Shown in pieces: positions 52,819 through 62,709 of a stretch of 64,000 bases of DNA. A program made the position numbers and the translations under genes. Numbering within the stretch: position 1 is the stretch's first letter; the number at the start of each line of letters is the position of its first letter. The notes beneath the pieces were generated by a model. That model did not search any database and was not told the origin of the DNA. It saw only the letters and a program-made list of their open reading frames with translations. The DNA comes from Phytophthora colocasiae. Lineage: Eukaryota > Oomycota > Peronosporomycetes > Peronosporales > Peronosporaceae. The DNA lies in assembly GCA_018806915.1 (NCBI GenBank), contig JAGKQI010000095.1, forward strand, positions 372,001 through 436,000, read 5' to 3'.

Positions 52819-52829
52819 TAGCAGGTCTA

Positions 52830-54035
52830 CTACATGTACTCTGTCAATCTCGCTACAACGTCTGCAACTGAAGCTCGTAGAACGCTGTTTGGAATGAGTT
52901 CCATGGGTGTTTTGCCGACTCTGTCTTGTACAGTCAAGTCGGCCCCATATTTCAGCAATTTCTCCCACATGACAGGGTACAGTGCTAAGCGGGCAGCCTG
53001 ATGGAGTGGTGTATCGCCGAAACGGTTGGGTTGGTTCACATCTGTCCCATTTTCCAGCAACACGTCCACGAGATCGAAGTTGTAGCGACGCATTGCGTGG
53101 TGGAGCGGAGTGGCAGTAGCAGTATTTGCTGCATTCACATCTGCGCCGTGCTCGATCAACAATTTGGCCATCTGTAGTTGCACGGACTCTTCCTCCTCGC
53201 TGCCGCTAGTATACTCATCCACATCAGACGTCGTCATTGCAGCAAGAAGCAGCAACGCTGTATTATCCTGATAATCCGTCGCATTCACATCTGCCAGTCC
53301 TTCCTCCAACAACAGCTTCGCCATCGAGAACCGAGCTTTGCTCACTTCCATGTGCAAAGGGGGCGTGAGTCTCCTGTTGCGTAGATTCACATCAGCACCC
53401 ATCTCGAACAATACTCTAGCCACTTCTAACTGTGCACAGTCCGCCGCGTAATGCAGCGCCGTGTTGCCCAGTGTATCTGTCGCGTTCACTTCTTCCCTCA
53501 CACTGGTCGACTTGAGTACCTCCAGAACATCCAAAGCTCCGTATTTCGTTGCAATATGCAACAACGTGCTGCCAACAGGGTCCGTCCCAGACACATCTGC
53601 TCCGTGGGCTACTAGAACCTTCAGCATCTCTGCTTCATTGGCTCTAGCCGCGTCAAACAACGGTTTCTCGCTGTGACGCACATCCGAGTTCAAATCCGGC
53701 TCATAGCCCAACACGAAGCCCAAAACTGAGAGCTGATGGCTACGTAGTGCCGCCGACAAAAGTCTTCTCCAGAACAACTCGGAGATCTGCTCTGCCCATT
53801 GTGGTTTGCTCAAAACAGAGGTCAATAGCAGCTCCGCGACCCCCACGTGACCATTTTCCAGCGCCTGTTCGCACGGCGTCTCCCCGAAGAAGGCGTTGGC
53901 CAGCACCATGTCAACCACAGCTCCCTGTTCTAGTAGAGAAGCCACTCGACGTTCATCACCCGAGGCGCTGGCAGCTAGTAGAGCGGACGCAACTTCTTCC
54001 AGCGGATCCTCGCGACCATCACTCCAATTCTGCAT
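52830..54035 (-). CDS. Ankyrin-repeat protein
   Basis: 401 residues from MQNWSDGREDP. Roughly ten ankyrin repeats are visible, with the usual D--G-TPLH-A pattern: DPVGSTLLHIATKYGALDVL, ATDTLGNTALHYAADCAQLE, NLRNRRLTPPLHMEVSKARF, NATDYQDNTALLLLAA, NAANTATATPLHHAMRRYN and NQPNRFGDTPLHQAARLALY. A Ser/Glu insert (SGSEEEE) interrupts one repeat. No other domain is present, so it is probably a protein-binding adaptor. An upstream ATG at 54080 is possible, but it would leave only 45 bp to the divergent gene. Confidence 0.88.
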   Translation of the reverse strand: MQNWSDGREDPLEEVASALLAASASGDERRVASLLEQGAVVDMVLANAFFGETPCEQALENGHVGVAELLLTSVLSKPQWAEQISELFWRRLLSAALRSHQLSVLGFVLGYEPDLNSDVRHSEKPLFDAARANEAEMLKVLVAHGADVSGTDPVGSTLLHIATKYGALDVLEVLKSTSVREEVNATDTLGNTALHYAADCAQLEVARVLFEMGADVNLRNRRLTPPLHMEVSKARFSMAKLLLEEGLADVNATDYQDNTALLLLAAMTTSDVDEYTSGSEEEESVQLQMAKLLIEHGADVNAANTATATPLHHAMRRYNFDLVDVLLENGTDVNQPNRFGDTPLHQAARLALYPVMWEKLLKYGADLTVQDRVGKTPMELIPNSVLRASVADVVARLTEYM

Positions 54036-54125
54036 CTTCAAAATGAACCCATCTGCTATTATTAGTTTCGAACATAACATGTTTATAACTGCTATAATTT
54101 CAACACCAGTGGATATTAGATAAAG
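54036..54125. promoter_or_regulatory. Compact bidirectional promoter, ankyrin gene / CWF19L1
   Basis: Only 90 bp separate the divergent start codons. The segment is A/T-rich and contains TTATTAG and ATATTAGAT stretches but no clear named element. Confidence 0.4.
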
Positions 54126-56050
54126 ATGCCCAAGGTGTTGCTATGTGGTGCTGTGCAGGGCCACTGGGAGCTGCTTTTCGAGCGCGCTCGTAAGTTAAAT
54201 ACTGCTGCCAAGGACAAGCCATTCGAGGCGCTGGTGTGCGTGGGTCGCTGCTTCCCTCTGCCCGTGGAATACTTAAGTGGAGGCGAGAAACAGACCCCTT
54301 TACCTACGTATTTCCTTCCTGCGCATGAGGTGGCTCGTTCGTGGCAAGAAGATGCTAAGCAGACAGAGGTTTTCGACCAATTAAGTGCTGTGGAGCAGTT
54401 GTCCGAACCTGTTGAGGTTGGTAAAGGGTTCTTCTGCCTGGCAGGAGCTGGAGTTGCGACGGTGAGATAATATGACGAAAGGAGCTAGTGGGGGCATTTC
54501 GCTGATTATTGTAATGGTTTCTGGTGTAGATTGCTGGGCTGAAGGTGGTTTATGTATCGGGTTCGGAGACCCACGGACAAGAAGAAGAGAAGGGGGCGTT
54601 GCTGACGTACTCGAAGGCTTCGGTGAGTTGTAGTGACGAAATCTTGGTGGCAATTGGGGTAGATTTGACGCGTTGTGTGATGCAGGTAAATGCGTTGGCG
54701 CAAAAGCTTCTTGCTTCTGGGGATCAAGGAGATGTGGACTTTTTGTTCACGGCGGAATATCCTTCCAACTTCCAGCTTTTACTTCCTGAGCAGCAGCTCC
54801 CCCATGGTTTGCAGGCTGTACGAGGTAGCACTGCTATCAAGGAATTGATGCAGCAAGTTCATCCAAAGTATCACATTACCAGTCGTGGAGGTGACGGCAC
54901 TCGCGGAGATGTCTATTACCAGCGCCTTCCGTATGTGAGCGAGGTCATGGACACAGGACGTAAGCAGCTCACGCGCCTCATTGGTCTCAGCGGCGTGAAC
55001 AAGGTCAAGGACAAGACACGCAAGTACCTACATGCACTTCAAGTCGTTCCTTTTGCTCACCAGAGTGCCGAGGAACGCCAGCACGTCGATATTCCAGCAG
55101 GTACTACACAGAACCCGTATCTGCACGCCATGTTGGATGAGGTGACGTCACGAGCCGGAGAACCCGATGCAAAACGGAGGAAGATTGACTCTGGAGGTCT
55201 CTCAGCTGAGCAGATCGAACAACTCACTGCAAAAAGTCAAGGAGGTGGACAGTTCTTTTACGACCAGAGACTTGCGCTGAAAGGCCAACGCAAGGGAGGA
55301 CTAGTTCCAGGACAACAGCAACAGAGGAGCAATCGTCCGATAGTTGAGAATCGCACTGAGTGCTGGTTCTGTTTATCAACTCCGACTTTGGAGCGCCACT
55401 TGATCGTCAGCATTGGCCAGGAGGCGTATCTTGCGATGCCCAAGGGTGCAATCTGCGGTGATCACCTGCTTATTGTGCCGATTGCACATGAAGCTTCCAC
55501 TATGAAGCTCAGTGACGAAACGTGGAGGGAAATGGAGCGGTTCAAGGCTGCATTGCGACGCTACTTTGCCTCACAGGACAAGGAAATGTTGGTGATTGAT
55601 CGCAACGTGGCTACACTGGGAGCTACCCACTGCCACTTACAGGTCGTTGGTGTGCCCAAGGACAAAGCTGCTGATGCACGCCGCATCTTTGAGACGGAGG
55701 GCGAGAAATACCACGTCAAGTTCCAGGAGCTGCAAGTGTCCGACGAGAAGGCAGTTGCGTCGTCTACGGGGCCGCTTGAGTTGCTGCGTCAACAGACCGA
55801 TGGGAAGTCCTTCTTGTACACGGAACTTCCTGACGGTGAAGGAGGGCTCAAGCAGCTATTACACCACGTGGAAGGCAAACACTATGTTCAATTCGGTCGT
55901 CATGCCACGGCGTGTTTGTTGGACATGCCGCGTCGCGCCAACTGGAAGTTCTGTGTGGTGCCAAAGCCTGAGGAGGAGAAGCTCACGCAGACATTCAAGA
56001 ACCAGTGGAAGCCATATGACTTCACGCTCGAAAACGACGAGGACGAATGA
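54126..56050 (+). CDS. CWF19L1: CWF19-like protein 1 (splicing/RNA-debranching-associated)
   Basis: Exons 54126-54461, 54530-54622 and 54686-56050 give 597 residues. The second intron (54623-54685, GTGAGT...TGCAG) is 63 nt and free of stops, so retention would add 21 residues; I prefer it spliced. The N-terminal metallophosphoesterase-like region starts MPKVLLCGAVQGHWELLFER. The C-terminal CwfJ domains include CWFCLSTPTLERHLIVSIG and the HIT-like ATHCHLQVVGVPKD. The yeast relative Drn1 and animal CWF19L1 associate with late spliceosomes and assist lariat debranching. Confidence 0.9.
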
Positions 56051-56225
56051 ATGCGGACATTTGAGGTGACAATCAGCATTGTGTATTGTTACGATGGAGG
56101 GCAATTCCTCCTGCTGGTTTTACTGCTACGATAGCTTATGGTCGATAATATAGAAATACGTGGGGGTGGACGCACGTTGGCTTCCTAACGGGCTGGCGGG
56201 CTTAATCAAACGGCAATTAAGCGCT

Positions 56226-56564
56226 TCATGCAGACTTCTTCTCGCCGAACACAACGTTCCAGATGTCCGCCTTGCTCTGGGCCTTAGCGGCTGAGTGCTG
56301 GCCTGACGTGGGGTAGTTGACCTTCTTGGAGGCGCCCTTGGCAGCCTCAGGGGACTCCTGCAGCGCCTCTGCGATCTGCTTCTCGTAGTCAACGCCGTAG
56401 ATGTCGCACCAGGCCTTCTCGCCCTGCGAAACCGGCGGGATGCTTGTCTTGCTGGACGAACCGCCAGACGTAGCGGGTGTCTGTTGTAGTACGCGAGCGG
56501 GGGTGGACGAACTGATGCAGCGAGTAGCGGCCTTGGGTAGTCGGAGAGAGGTGCGAGCTAGCAT
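56226..56564 (-). CDS. Small mitochondrial protein, unknown function
   Basis: 112 residues from MLARTSLRLPKAATRCISSS, a strong mitochondrial presequence. The mature part has AWCDIYGVDYEKQIAEALQE and ends KADIWNVVFGEKKSA. I do not recognise a family. The longer frame (56630) begins with a less plausible N-terminus. High-GC coding look and clean frame support a real gene. Confidence 0.65.
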   Translation of the reverse strand: MLARTSLRLPKAATRCISSSTPARVLQQTPATSGGSSSKTSIPPVSQGEKAWCDIYGVDYEKQIAEALQESPEAAKGASKKVNYPTSGQHSAAKAQSKADIWNVVFGEKKSA

Positions 56565-56639
56565 TGCTGGTGTTGAAGTGGTTTTCTGTTGGCTGTGGTG
56601 GCGGCTTCTTTCGTTGAGTGCAAATTGCAAAGTGAGCCA

Positions 56640-57767
56640 AGTGGACTTGAGTGAAGTGAAGATCGAATACGCAAACCTATGTTGTCCAGCGAGTATTGCA
56701 GGGTATTAACTATTTAAAATCGATTGTTTACAATATCTATATATGAACGATATTAAAACGTATTCTGTCGATTGTATTTTCAAGGACGCAATCTAATTGG
56801 TGAAACGTCGTTTCGTGTCTCTCCGCATGTTGCAGAGACTGGGGATAGGGTTTAACCCTGTTTCTGCGCAGCGACATCTTGAGCTCAGTATGCTGGTTCG
56901 GATTACTCACTGATTGTAACAATTATCCGATTTTCTGAAGTTCTTAACTGAAAACCGCTGACTTGGCTCCGGTATGCTTGCCTTGCGTTTCGACAAAAGT
57001 CCGCCATCGCATTTGACAGGCCTGTACTTCAAGCGCTGAAACGTCAGGCGGTGACGCGGGGCGACTTGGTCGTCCACCGAGAACTGCAACCTGCGCTGCT
57101 TCAGTCCGCTTGGGTCGGGCAGGCATCCTATCGATTTTCACGCAGCAATTTCGTTCGCATTTTGCAGGACATGCCTTGTTGTTCTTCCTATCAACTCGAA
57201 TGCACGTCATAGCGCGCCCGTCTATTGAACGAGAAAGTGGCACTTTGCGGTGGTGGTGGCCAATGTCTATGCGGCCTATAGGAATCGAGCTATGGGCGGA
57301 AAATACTCGTGAACATCACAGCCCGCAGCAAGTGGTCCTAATCACTGATAGGTGCGCCTTACTCAGCAATCGCCTTGAGCCGCCAACGGTGGTGAGACCG
57401 TCATACCCGGTACCCGGCATCGTGTCGCTTTCTGATTCCAGCGGAGTGACGATTCTGATTCTCAAGGGCGGCAATCGAACTGTTTGGATGCGCTGGGGTG
57501 GACGTTGCGCTTCAGAAAGCGACTCCCGCATCGGATATTTAAAATCACAAATTATTCAATGATCCAGGATCATCATATATGTCGGGGCTTTTGAGAATTT
57601 GAAGCATCAGTTTACACAGATGTATCCATCACCAACAACTATGTACAATATCAGCTGTTAAAGATTATGCTGATCCCAGTGCTGAGTTCGCGTTGAAGCT
57701 CTTCTTGTCTTGCTCGGCTTTCCCGATGGATTGACCATCTCCCTGAGCAATCGAATCTCTTGTCGTC
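56640..57767. other. Intergenic, no convincing gene
   Basis: About 1.1 kb between the small mitochondrial gene and SAC1. Two frames near 56944-57243 (minus) and 57110-57562 (plus) overlap, lack motifs and do not look coding. No transposon ends were found. Confidence 0.5.
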
Positions 57768-59865
57768 CTAGCGCTTCCACGTGGTCATACAGCCGTCCTG
57801 TGGACGCAAGCTCGGCAGTCGGACGAGCTTTTGACCCAGCGAGTTGCCCTTCTTGACCAGAACACTGAACACGCCCACGCAGATGAGCAGCGTCAACAGC
57901 ACCGAGCGGAACAATCGCTCGAACATGTAGCTCTGGCCACCACTACGGTACGTCTCCACGAGGAATAAGGCCACCACAAACCCCATGAGCTTCGCCAGCA
58001 CCGACTCGAGCGTCTCCCCTTGCGTCTGGAATGGCGACGGTTTACTGCGCGATACATTGAATCGCCCCAACAGCAGATCCAGCACGTCCTGACGGTATCC
58101 GTCCATGAAGTTGTTGATGATGTACCGCATGCACGAGTTGTAGCCGTCCATCAACGCACCCTTCTTGGTGCGTTTGCCTGTGCGGGTGAAGTCCGTCTTG
58201 AGTGCGCCAGTGCCAGCGTAGAAGAGGCTGATCGCATCTGCGTTGTTGCCCCACACACGCTTGAACGTGCGCTCAAAGTCCTCAAACGGCGAGTTAAGCA
58301 CGTTTCCTTGCAGAGCCTCGGTCTCGTTTAACTGCAGCATCAAACTGCGACGTCCGAAGAGCGACTAACAAGACAAGCAACAGTTAGAGACTTAGGTGCG
58401 ACTTCAAGAAACTGGTTTCGAGGGTTTACCTGGACAACATTCGTGCGGTCGAGATTGTCCATGCAGTTGGTGCGCACTACACCCGACTGCTTGTTCACAA
58501 CTTTTCCGTCTGCGTTCTTGCAGAAATATCTAAAGCACAAAGCGAAATTGAAGGTTAACACGCGTTACTGTTGCCATTACGCGTCTGGACCTTACCCGTG
58601 ATCCAGGAAATCATCGTCGACCTGGTTGATCAGTTTCTCGAGGTTACCCCACTTCATGTTGCGGCACTCACGATGGAAGTCGAACCAAACGAGACGAACC
58701 GCCGCGAGGATGTGCGAGTCTTTGGTAGCGGCGTCGGCAACGGTCTTGGCCATCGCTTCACCTAGCTTGAGCTGTTCCTTCTTCTTGTCAATGAGATTCA
58801 CGAACAGCACACGACCGTACAGGGACATGAGCTGGTAGGCGTGCTTCTGAAAAGCAGCCACATCACGCTCCACATCACCGGCCTGGTACACCTTAGGAGC
58901 GTACTTCATCGTCACTGGCGAGCTCCAGAAGACGGGGATAGAGCCTCGAATCTGCACGAACGATGTCTGGCGGCCGTCTTCGAACAGACAGATCTGCTCT
59001 GTCTCGACAAAGTTAGCAACATTGCCGTCGTCATCAATGCCACGCATGGTGAAGCGCATTCCCTGGCGTTTGCACGACCTCCTCGAGATGTACAGGATAC
59101 GGAAAGACTTGTCCTTTACCTTGAGCTGCTCTGTCAGCTCCACATGAGCCTGTACCATTGGCGTAACCCACTCGAAGAACTTTTGATCTGGCAAGAAAAC
59201 ATTTTGTCAGCATGGTTTACCTCCTTTTTGCAGAAATGGAAAGCTTCATACCGATGAAAGCCGAGCAAAGAGATTTGTTCCAGAAGAAACGATCGTCTGC
59301 GCGCTCTGCAATGCTGCCGATTTTGCCATCGAACGCCGCAATACCTGCAACACAAACAACATTTGAATTGTGTCAATCCCAGTCCAACAAAAACGTTATT
59401 AATTCACGTACGCTGTAATGTGTGTGTGAGGTCGAACTCCTTGGAGAAGTGAAGCTTCTGGGCAGCAATGTCTCCTGTGATCATGTCAATGTACGCGAGC
59501 TCATCCTGCTCCTGCTGAGGTGTGAGTGTAGGTAAGTTCTGCGTCGGAATAAGCAGTAGCTCCAGCTTCTCCACCAAGCGGATCTCCGCGTCCTTCACAC
59601 CTTTGGCCACCAGCTTGGACTGTGTCACCACAGCCAAATAGGGACCTCGTAGCAGCCAGAACACGCCGTAGATGGCGTCGAAGGCCATGCGTCGGCCGTG
59701 CACGTGCTGAAAATCCTCCACATGCTCCACACTAAGTCCGAGCGACGCGTCAGTGGACGAAGACCGAGGGATCTGCAGACTCAGCGGGTGTGAGGGGTGC
59801 AGCACCACAAGGAAATCGTCCTGCACCACCAGTTCATAGTGCTTCTTCTTGTCCGTCGGCGGCAT
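57768..59865 (-). CDS. SAC1: SAC1-type phosphoinositide phosphatase
   Basis: Exons 59865-59412, 59344-59252, 59187-58596, 58529-58430 and 58364-57768, in phase, give 611 residues. The SAC domain is seen in [38 protein letters not shown] and the catalytic [15 protein letters not shown] (CX5RT signature). The tail has two membrane segments ([13 protein letters not shown] and [16 protein letters not shown]), as in ER/Golgi Sac1, which dephosphorylates PtdIns4P and keeps its level low in the ER. The start ATG at 59865 is the first in frame. All catalytic residues are present, length is normal. Confidence 0.95.
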
Positions 59866-60043
59866 TATTGACACTTGTTGCGCTATTCCTACTGAAAAAA
59901 ATTCCAGTCAAAAACGTCTATTGATACTGCAGATACAAAACGCGCGTCGTACATATTGCGAAGATACGAAACGGTCAATGTTTTTACCCGATTAAGTGCG
60001 AAAAACTTCAACTACAACATACTATTACTGTAACACCTTCGTC

Positions 60044-61204
60044 TTAGGCTGCGAATGTATGTAGGTGACTAGGAGACGAGAGTCGGAAGTTGTGCGGCGT
60101 GGGGCTGTCGCGGAAGTCGCTGTGATGCAAGCCACGTGTTGCGAGAGACTCGAAGCCGCCGGTCGTCACACTCAGCAGCGTTTGGCTCTTCTCGAGCTGT
60201 TCCAAAATCGCTTCGCACTCGATCTGTTGGTGTCGCATCCAAGCTGCAGCAGCTTCTTCTCGTGTTTGTAGGCCAGGATGGATCGCTACGTCGTAGATCA
60301 GACTGCCTAGTACTGCACCGACTAAAGGTCCGACGAGGTAGACCCAGCACGCGTCGGCCCGTTCTCCTGGCAGTGCAACAGATCCCCACCCTGCGATGGC
60401 GGCCACCATTCGAGGCCCAAAGTCTCGTGCTGGGTTAAGACAAGCTTGTGTGAATGGGGTCATTACCATATTCAACGCTGCCATGGAAGTTCCGACGTAC
60501 AGTGGGGCCAATGGGGTAGGTGGCAGTCGAGGCGTCGGGAGATCCTCTTTGTCTTGCGCTGTTGGTGGGGCTGAATTGACGAAAGACATGTCGCCTGTAG
60601 GTTGGACGCGTTGACGGATAACTCGGTGGATCAATACGAACACAATCGTGCCCAAAATCTCTAGCAAAAGAGCACCAAAAGCAGATACATCGCTCTTCTG
60701 CCAGAGACTTTGGCCTTCACCCGTACCGTACACGAGCTGTGGATGAGGAAATGACGCTCCGAATGCAACAGCTGAAAGAGAAGAACTGACGGTTCCTCGA
60801 TTCAGCTCCAACCGGTTCTCGTAGCGCTCAATTGCCGATCCAAACATGATATATACTGCCAATCCAGCGAAGGTCGCGCCAAGCAGCTGAAACAACATAT
60901 ACGCTGGAATTTTGCGTTTCGGGAAGCCACTGCGACTATGAGGTGACACTGCAATCGCTAACGTCACCGCGGGATTCAAATGTGCGCCGGAACCAGGGGC
61001 TGCGATGAAAGTTGCGAGCATAGCTGCGAAACCCCAACCGACAGAAACCTGCTCAATTGCCAAATCCGACGAGTCTGGTCTTGTAAACGCAGCGGTGGCG
61101 ATACTTGCAGTGCCCAAGAAGACGAGGATAAATGTCCCAACGAATTCCGATACGCACTCTAGAGCCAACGGTCGGAGAGTCGCGAGGAGCACGTTGCGAT
61201 CCAT
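60044..61204 (-). CDS. Aquaglyceroporin-like MIP-family channel
   Basis: Intronless, 386 residues, six membrane segments. Both channel signatures are present: LNPAVTLAIAVSPH (NPA at residues 77-79) and CLNPARDFGPRMVA (NPA at 257-259). The Asp after the second NPAR is typical of glycerol-permeable members. A long hydrophilic loop (about residues 200-230, Pro/Thr-rich) precedes the second NPA. The C-terminal tail (~75 residues) is soluble and may be regulatory. Transports water and small solutes across a membrane; which membrane is not evident. Confidence 0.93.
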   Translation of the reverse strand: MDRNVLLATLRPLALECVSEFVGTFILVFLGTASIATAAFTRPDSSDLAIEQVSVGWGFAAMLATFIAAPGSGAHLNPAVTLAIAVSPHSRSGFPKRKIPAYMLFQLLGATFAGLAVYIMFGSAIERYENRLELNRGTVSSSLSAVAFGASFPHPQLVYGTGEGQSLWQKSDVSAFGALLLEILGTIVFVLIHRVIRQRVQPTGDMSFVNSAPPTAQDKEDLPTPRLPPTPLAPLYVGTSMAALNMVMTPFTQACLNPARDFGPRMVAAIAGWGSVALPGERADACWVYLVGPLVGAVLGSLIYDVAIHPGLQTREEAAAAWMRHQQIECEAILEQLEKSQTLLSVTTGGFESLATRGLHHSDFRDSPTPHNFRLSSPSHLHTFAA

Positions 61205-61581
61205 TGCTAGCGCGTATCAAGTATTCTTGAGAAGTGGACGTTGTGTTGAAAAGGCAATCAATGAAGCAAGGATCGGGTGGTGTCAAAACTCTCTGCTCTT
61301 TCTAGCAACGCCTCCGCCGTTCGAGCAGTTTCTGTTGCGGTAAACCGTCGCTGGTGCCGCGACTAACTGCCGGTGCAAGACAAGTGCATTAACCACCGTT
61401 GCTATAGCATCTAGAGGACAGGCGGGTGCCATCCTCGTTAGACACGGTAAAATATCACGCAGAGTTCGACTTGACCGGGACGAGAGAAGTAAGAGGAGTG
61501 ACGAGACGGGTGTCCGTTGTTTGAGTCAAGTTGACTGCTGAATGGCTTGAAAACGTTGCAGTCCAGTCCGGGGCCAGGTAA
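61205..61581. other. Intergenic upstream of the aquaglyceroporin gene
   Basis: About 380 bp with no gene; probable aquaporin promoter and the 3' end of the next leftward gene. Confidence 0.5.
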
Positions 61582-62432
61582 TCATGCGTCAGCGGACCCT
61601 TTGGAGGCTGCAATGGAGCCTGAAGGAAGGACGTAACCAAATATTTTGCTGCCCAGGAACGTCAGATACGGCTCTGCATTCGTGCCGTCTCGAGGCACGA
61701 AGTTTCGACCGTCCCAGTAGTCCTGTCGAGTCCAGCCAGCAAGTTGTGTGCATCGAAGCAGCAAATGTCCGTCGTCCTCCGTCACCGTTTCCACACGACA
61801 CAACAAATGTGCAACACAGTCCTGGAGTGCTATACTCTGAGCTGCAGCACTGGCAATTTCCTGTCGTGCCAACTCCTTCTTAGACAATTTTTGCTTTTTT
61901 GTCGGCACTTCGGTTTCCTTGTTGTCTGTTGTCACCAGTACAATATTTCCACCCCCTGGAGCACAAACTGCAACGTTTAATTCCTCGAACTTGTCCACGT
62001 TAGCACCAGTGCTGCCTCCAATAGCCAGGACCAGCTCTTCCATGCCTCGAACAGGAACATTTAGCACTGCAAGCGTAACGAAAAGAACATTGGCAAAAAC
62101 GTCCGCGAAAGATAAAGGCAACTTCAGAAACAAACCGAAGATGGTTCCTGATTGGTTCATGAACTTGGCAGTGTGGCGAGTAGCGTTCATGGAGCAGATA
62201 AAGCCGCCCTGTTCAGCGGAGAAAACGTTTAGAATTAAAAGTAACGCAACAACTTGCTGTTTTGGCGCATCTGCACCTGGTTGTTTATAGCCGTTAGCCA
62301 TGTGATGGTCATTAAGCTGCGAGCACTTCCATCGCTACTACACACGGAGAGAAGACACACTGGATTCGGGTACAGCAGCCGCGAGAGCATGCCCTTGTCC
62401 ACGACCACCCAGTCCATTATTGACGACGCCAT
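61582..62432 (-). CDS. Flavin-reductase-like FMN-binding split-barrel protein
   Basis: Exons 62432-62277, 62208-62136 and 62066-61582 give 237 residues. The second intron (62135 down to 62067, 69 nt) has no stop in frame. Removing it joins SGTIF to VLNVPVRGMEELVL and restores the usual flavin-reductase strand; keeping it inserts a hydrophobic, unrelated stretch. The N-terminal part has LLYPNPVCLLSVCSSDG and GGFICSMNATRHTAKFM, and later DKFEELNV. Members bind FMN and reduce it or use it with NAD(P)H, or act as flavoredoxins. A Lys-rich insert (PTKKQKLSKKELARQE) is unusual. Divergent from the DnaJ gene, with an ATTGGCTA box near 62551. Confidence 0.75.
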
Positions 62433-62709
62433 TATTATTGTCGGCTACTGTAAAGTCGATTAGGCCATTGACTTGGTTTCACTATGTCGCGTGCGCCATT
62501 GTAAGGTCGCCAAGTGTGAGTAAAAGAGCCAAAATTGGATTCGCACTTTCCGATTGGCTATTAGTCTATCGCCCATCCCACATCATTTCGTACTTAGTTG
62601 TGCCAAATGTGACCGACCCCCTTGACACCAAGAACTCCATCGGAGGTGCCGCCGTCGAGAACGCGGAACTGACAGGGCAGCGACCTCCTTTCTCTGTAGA
62701 TACGTCATC

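Noticed and set aside
56944..57562. Overlapping frames on both strands between the small mitochondrial gene and SAC1
   Set aside because: No recognisable motif, Arg/Pro-rich translation typical of non-coding frames.
61582..62301. Single-exon 239-residue protein starting MANGYKQPG
   Set aside because: That start lies in an intron; splicing recovers the flavin-reductase N-terminus from 62432.
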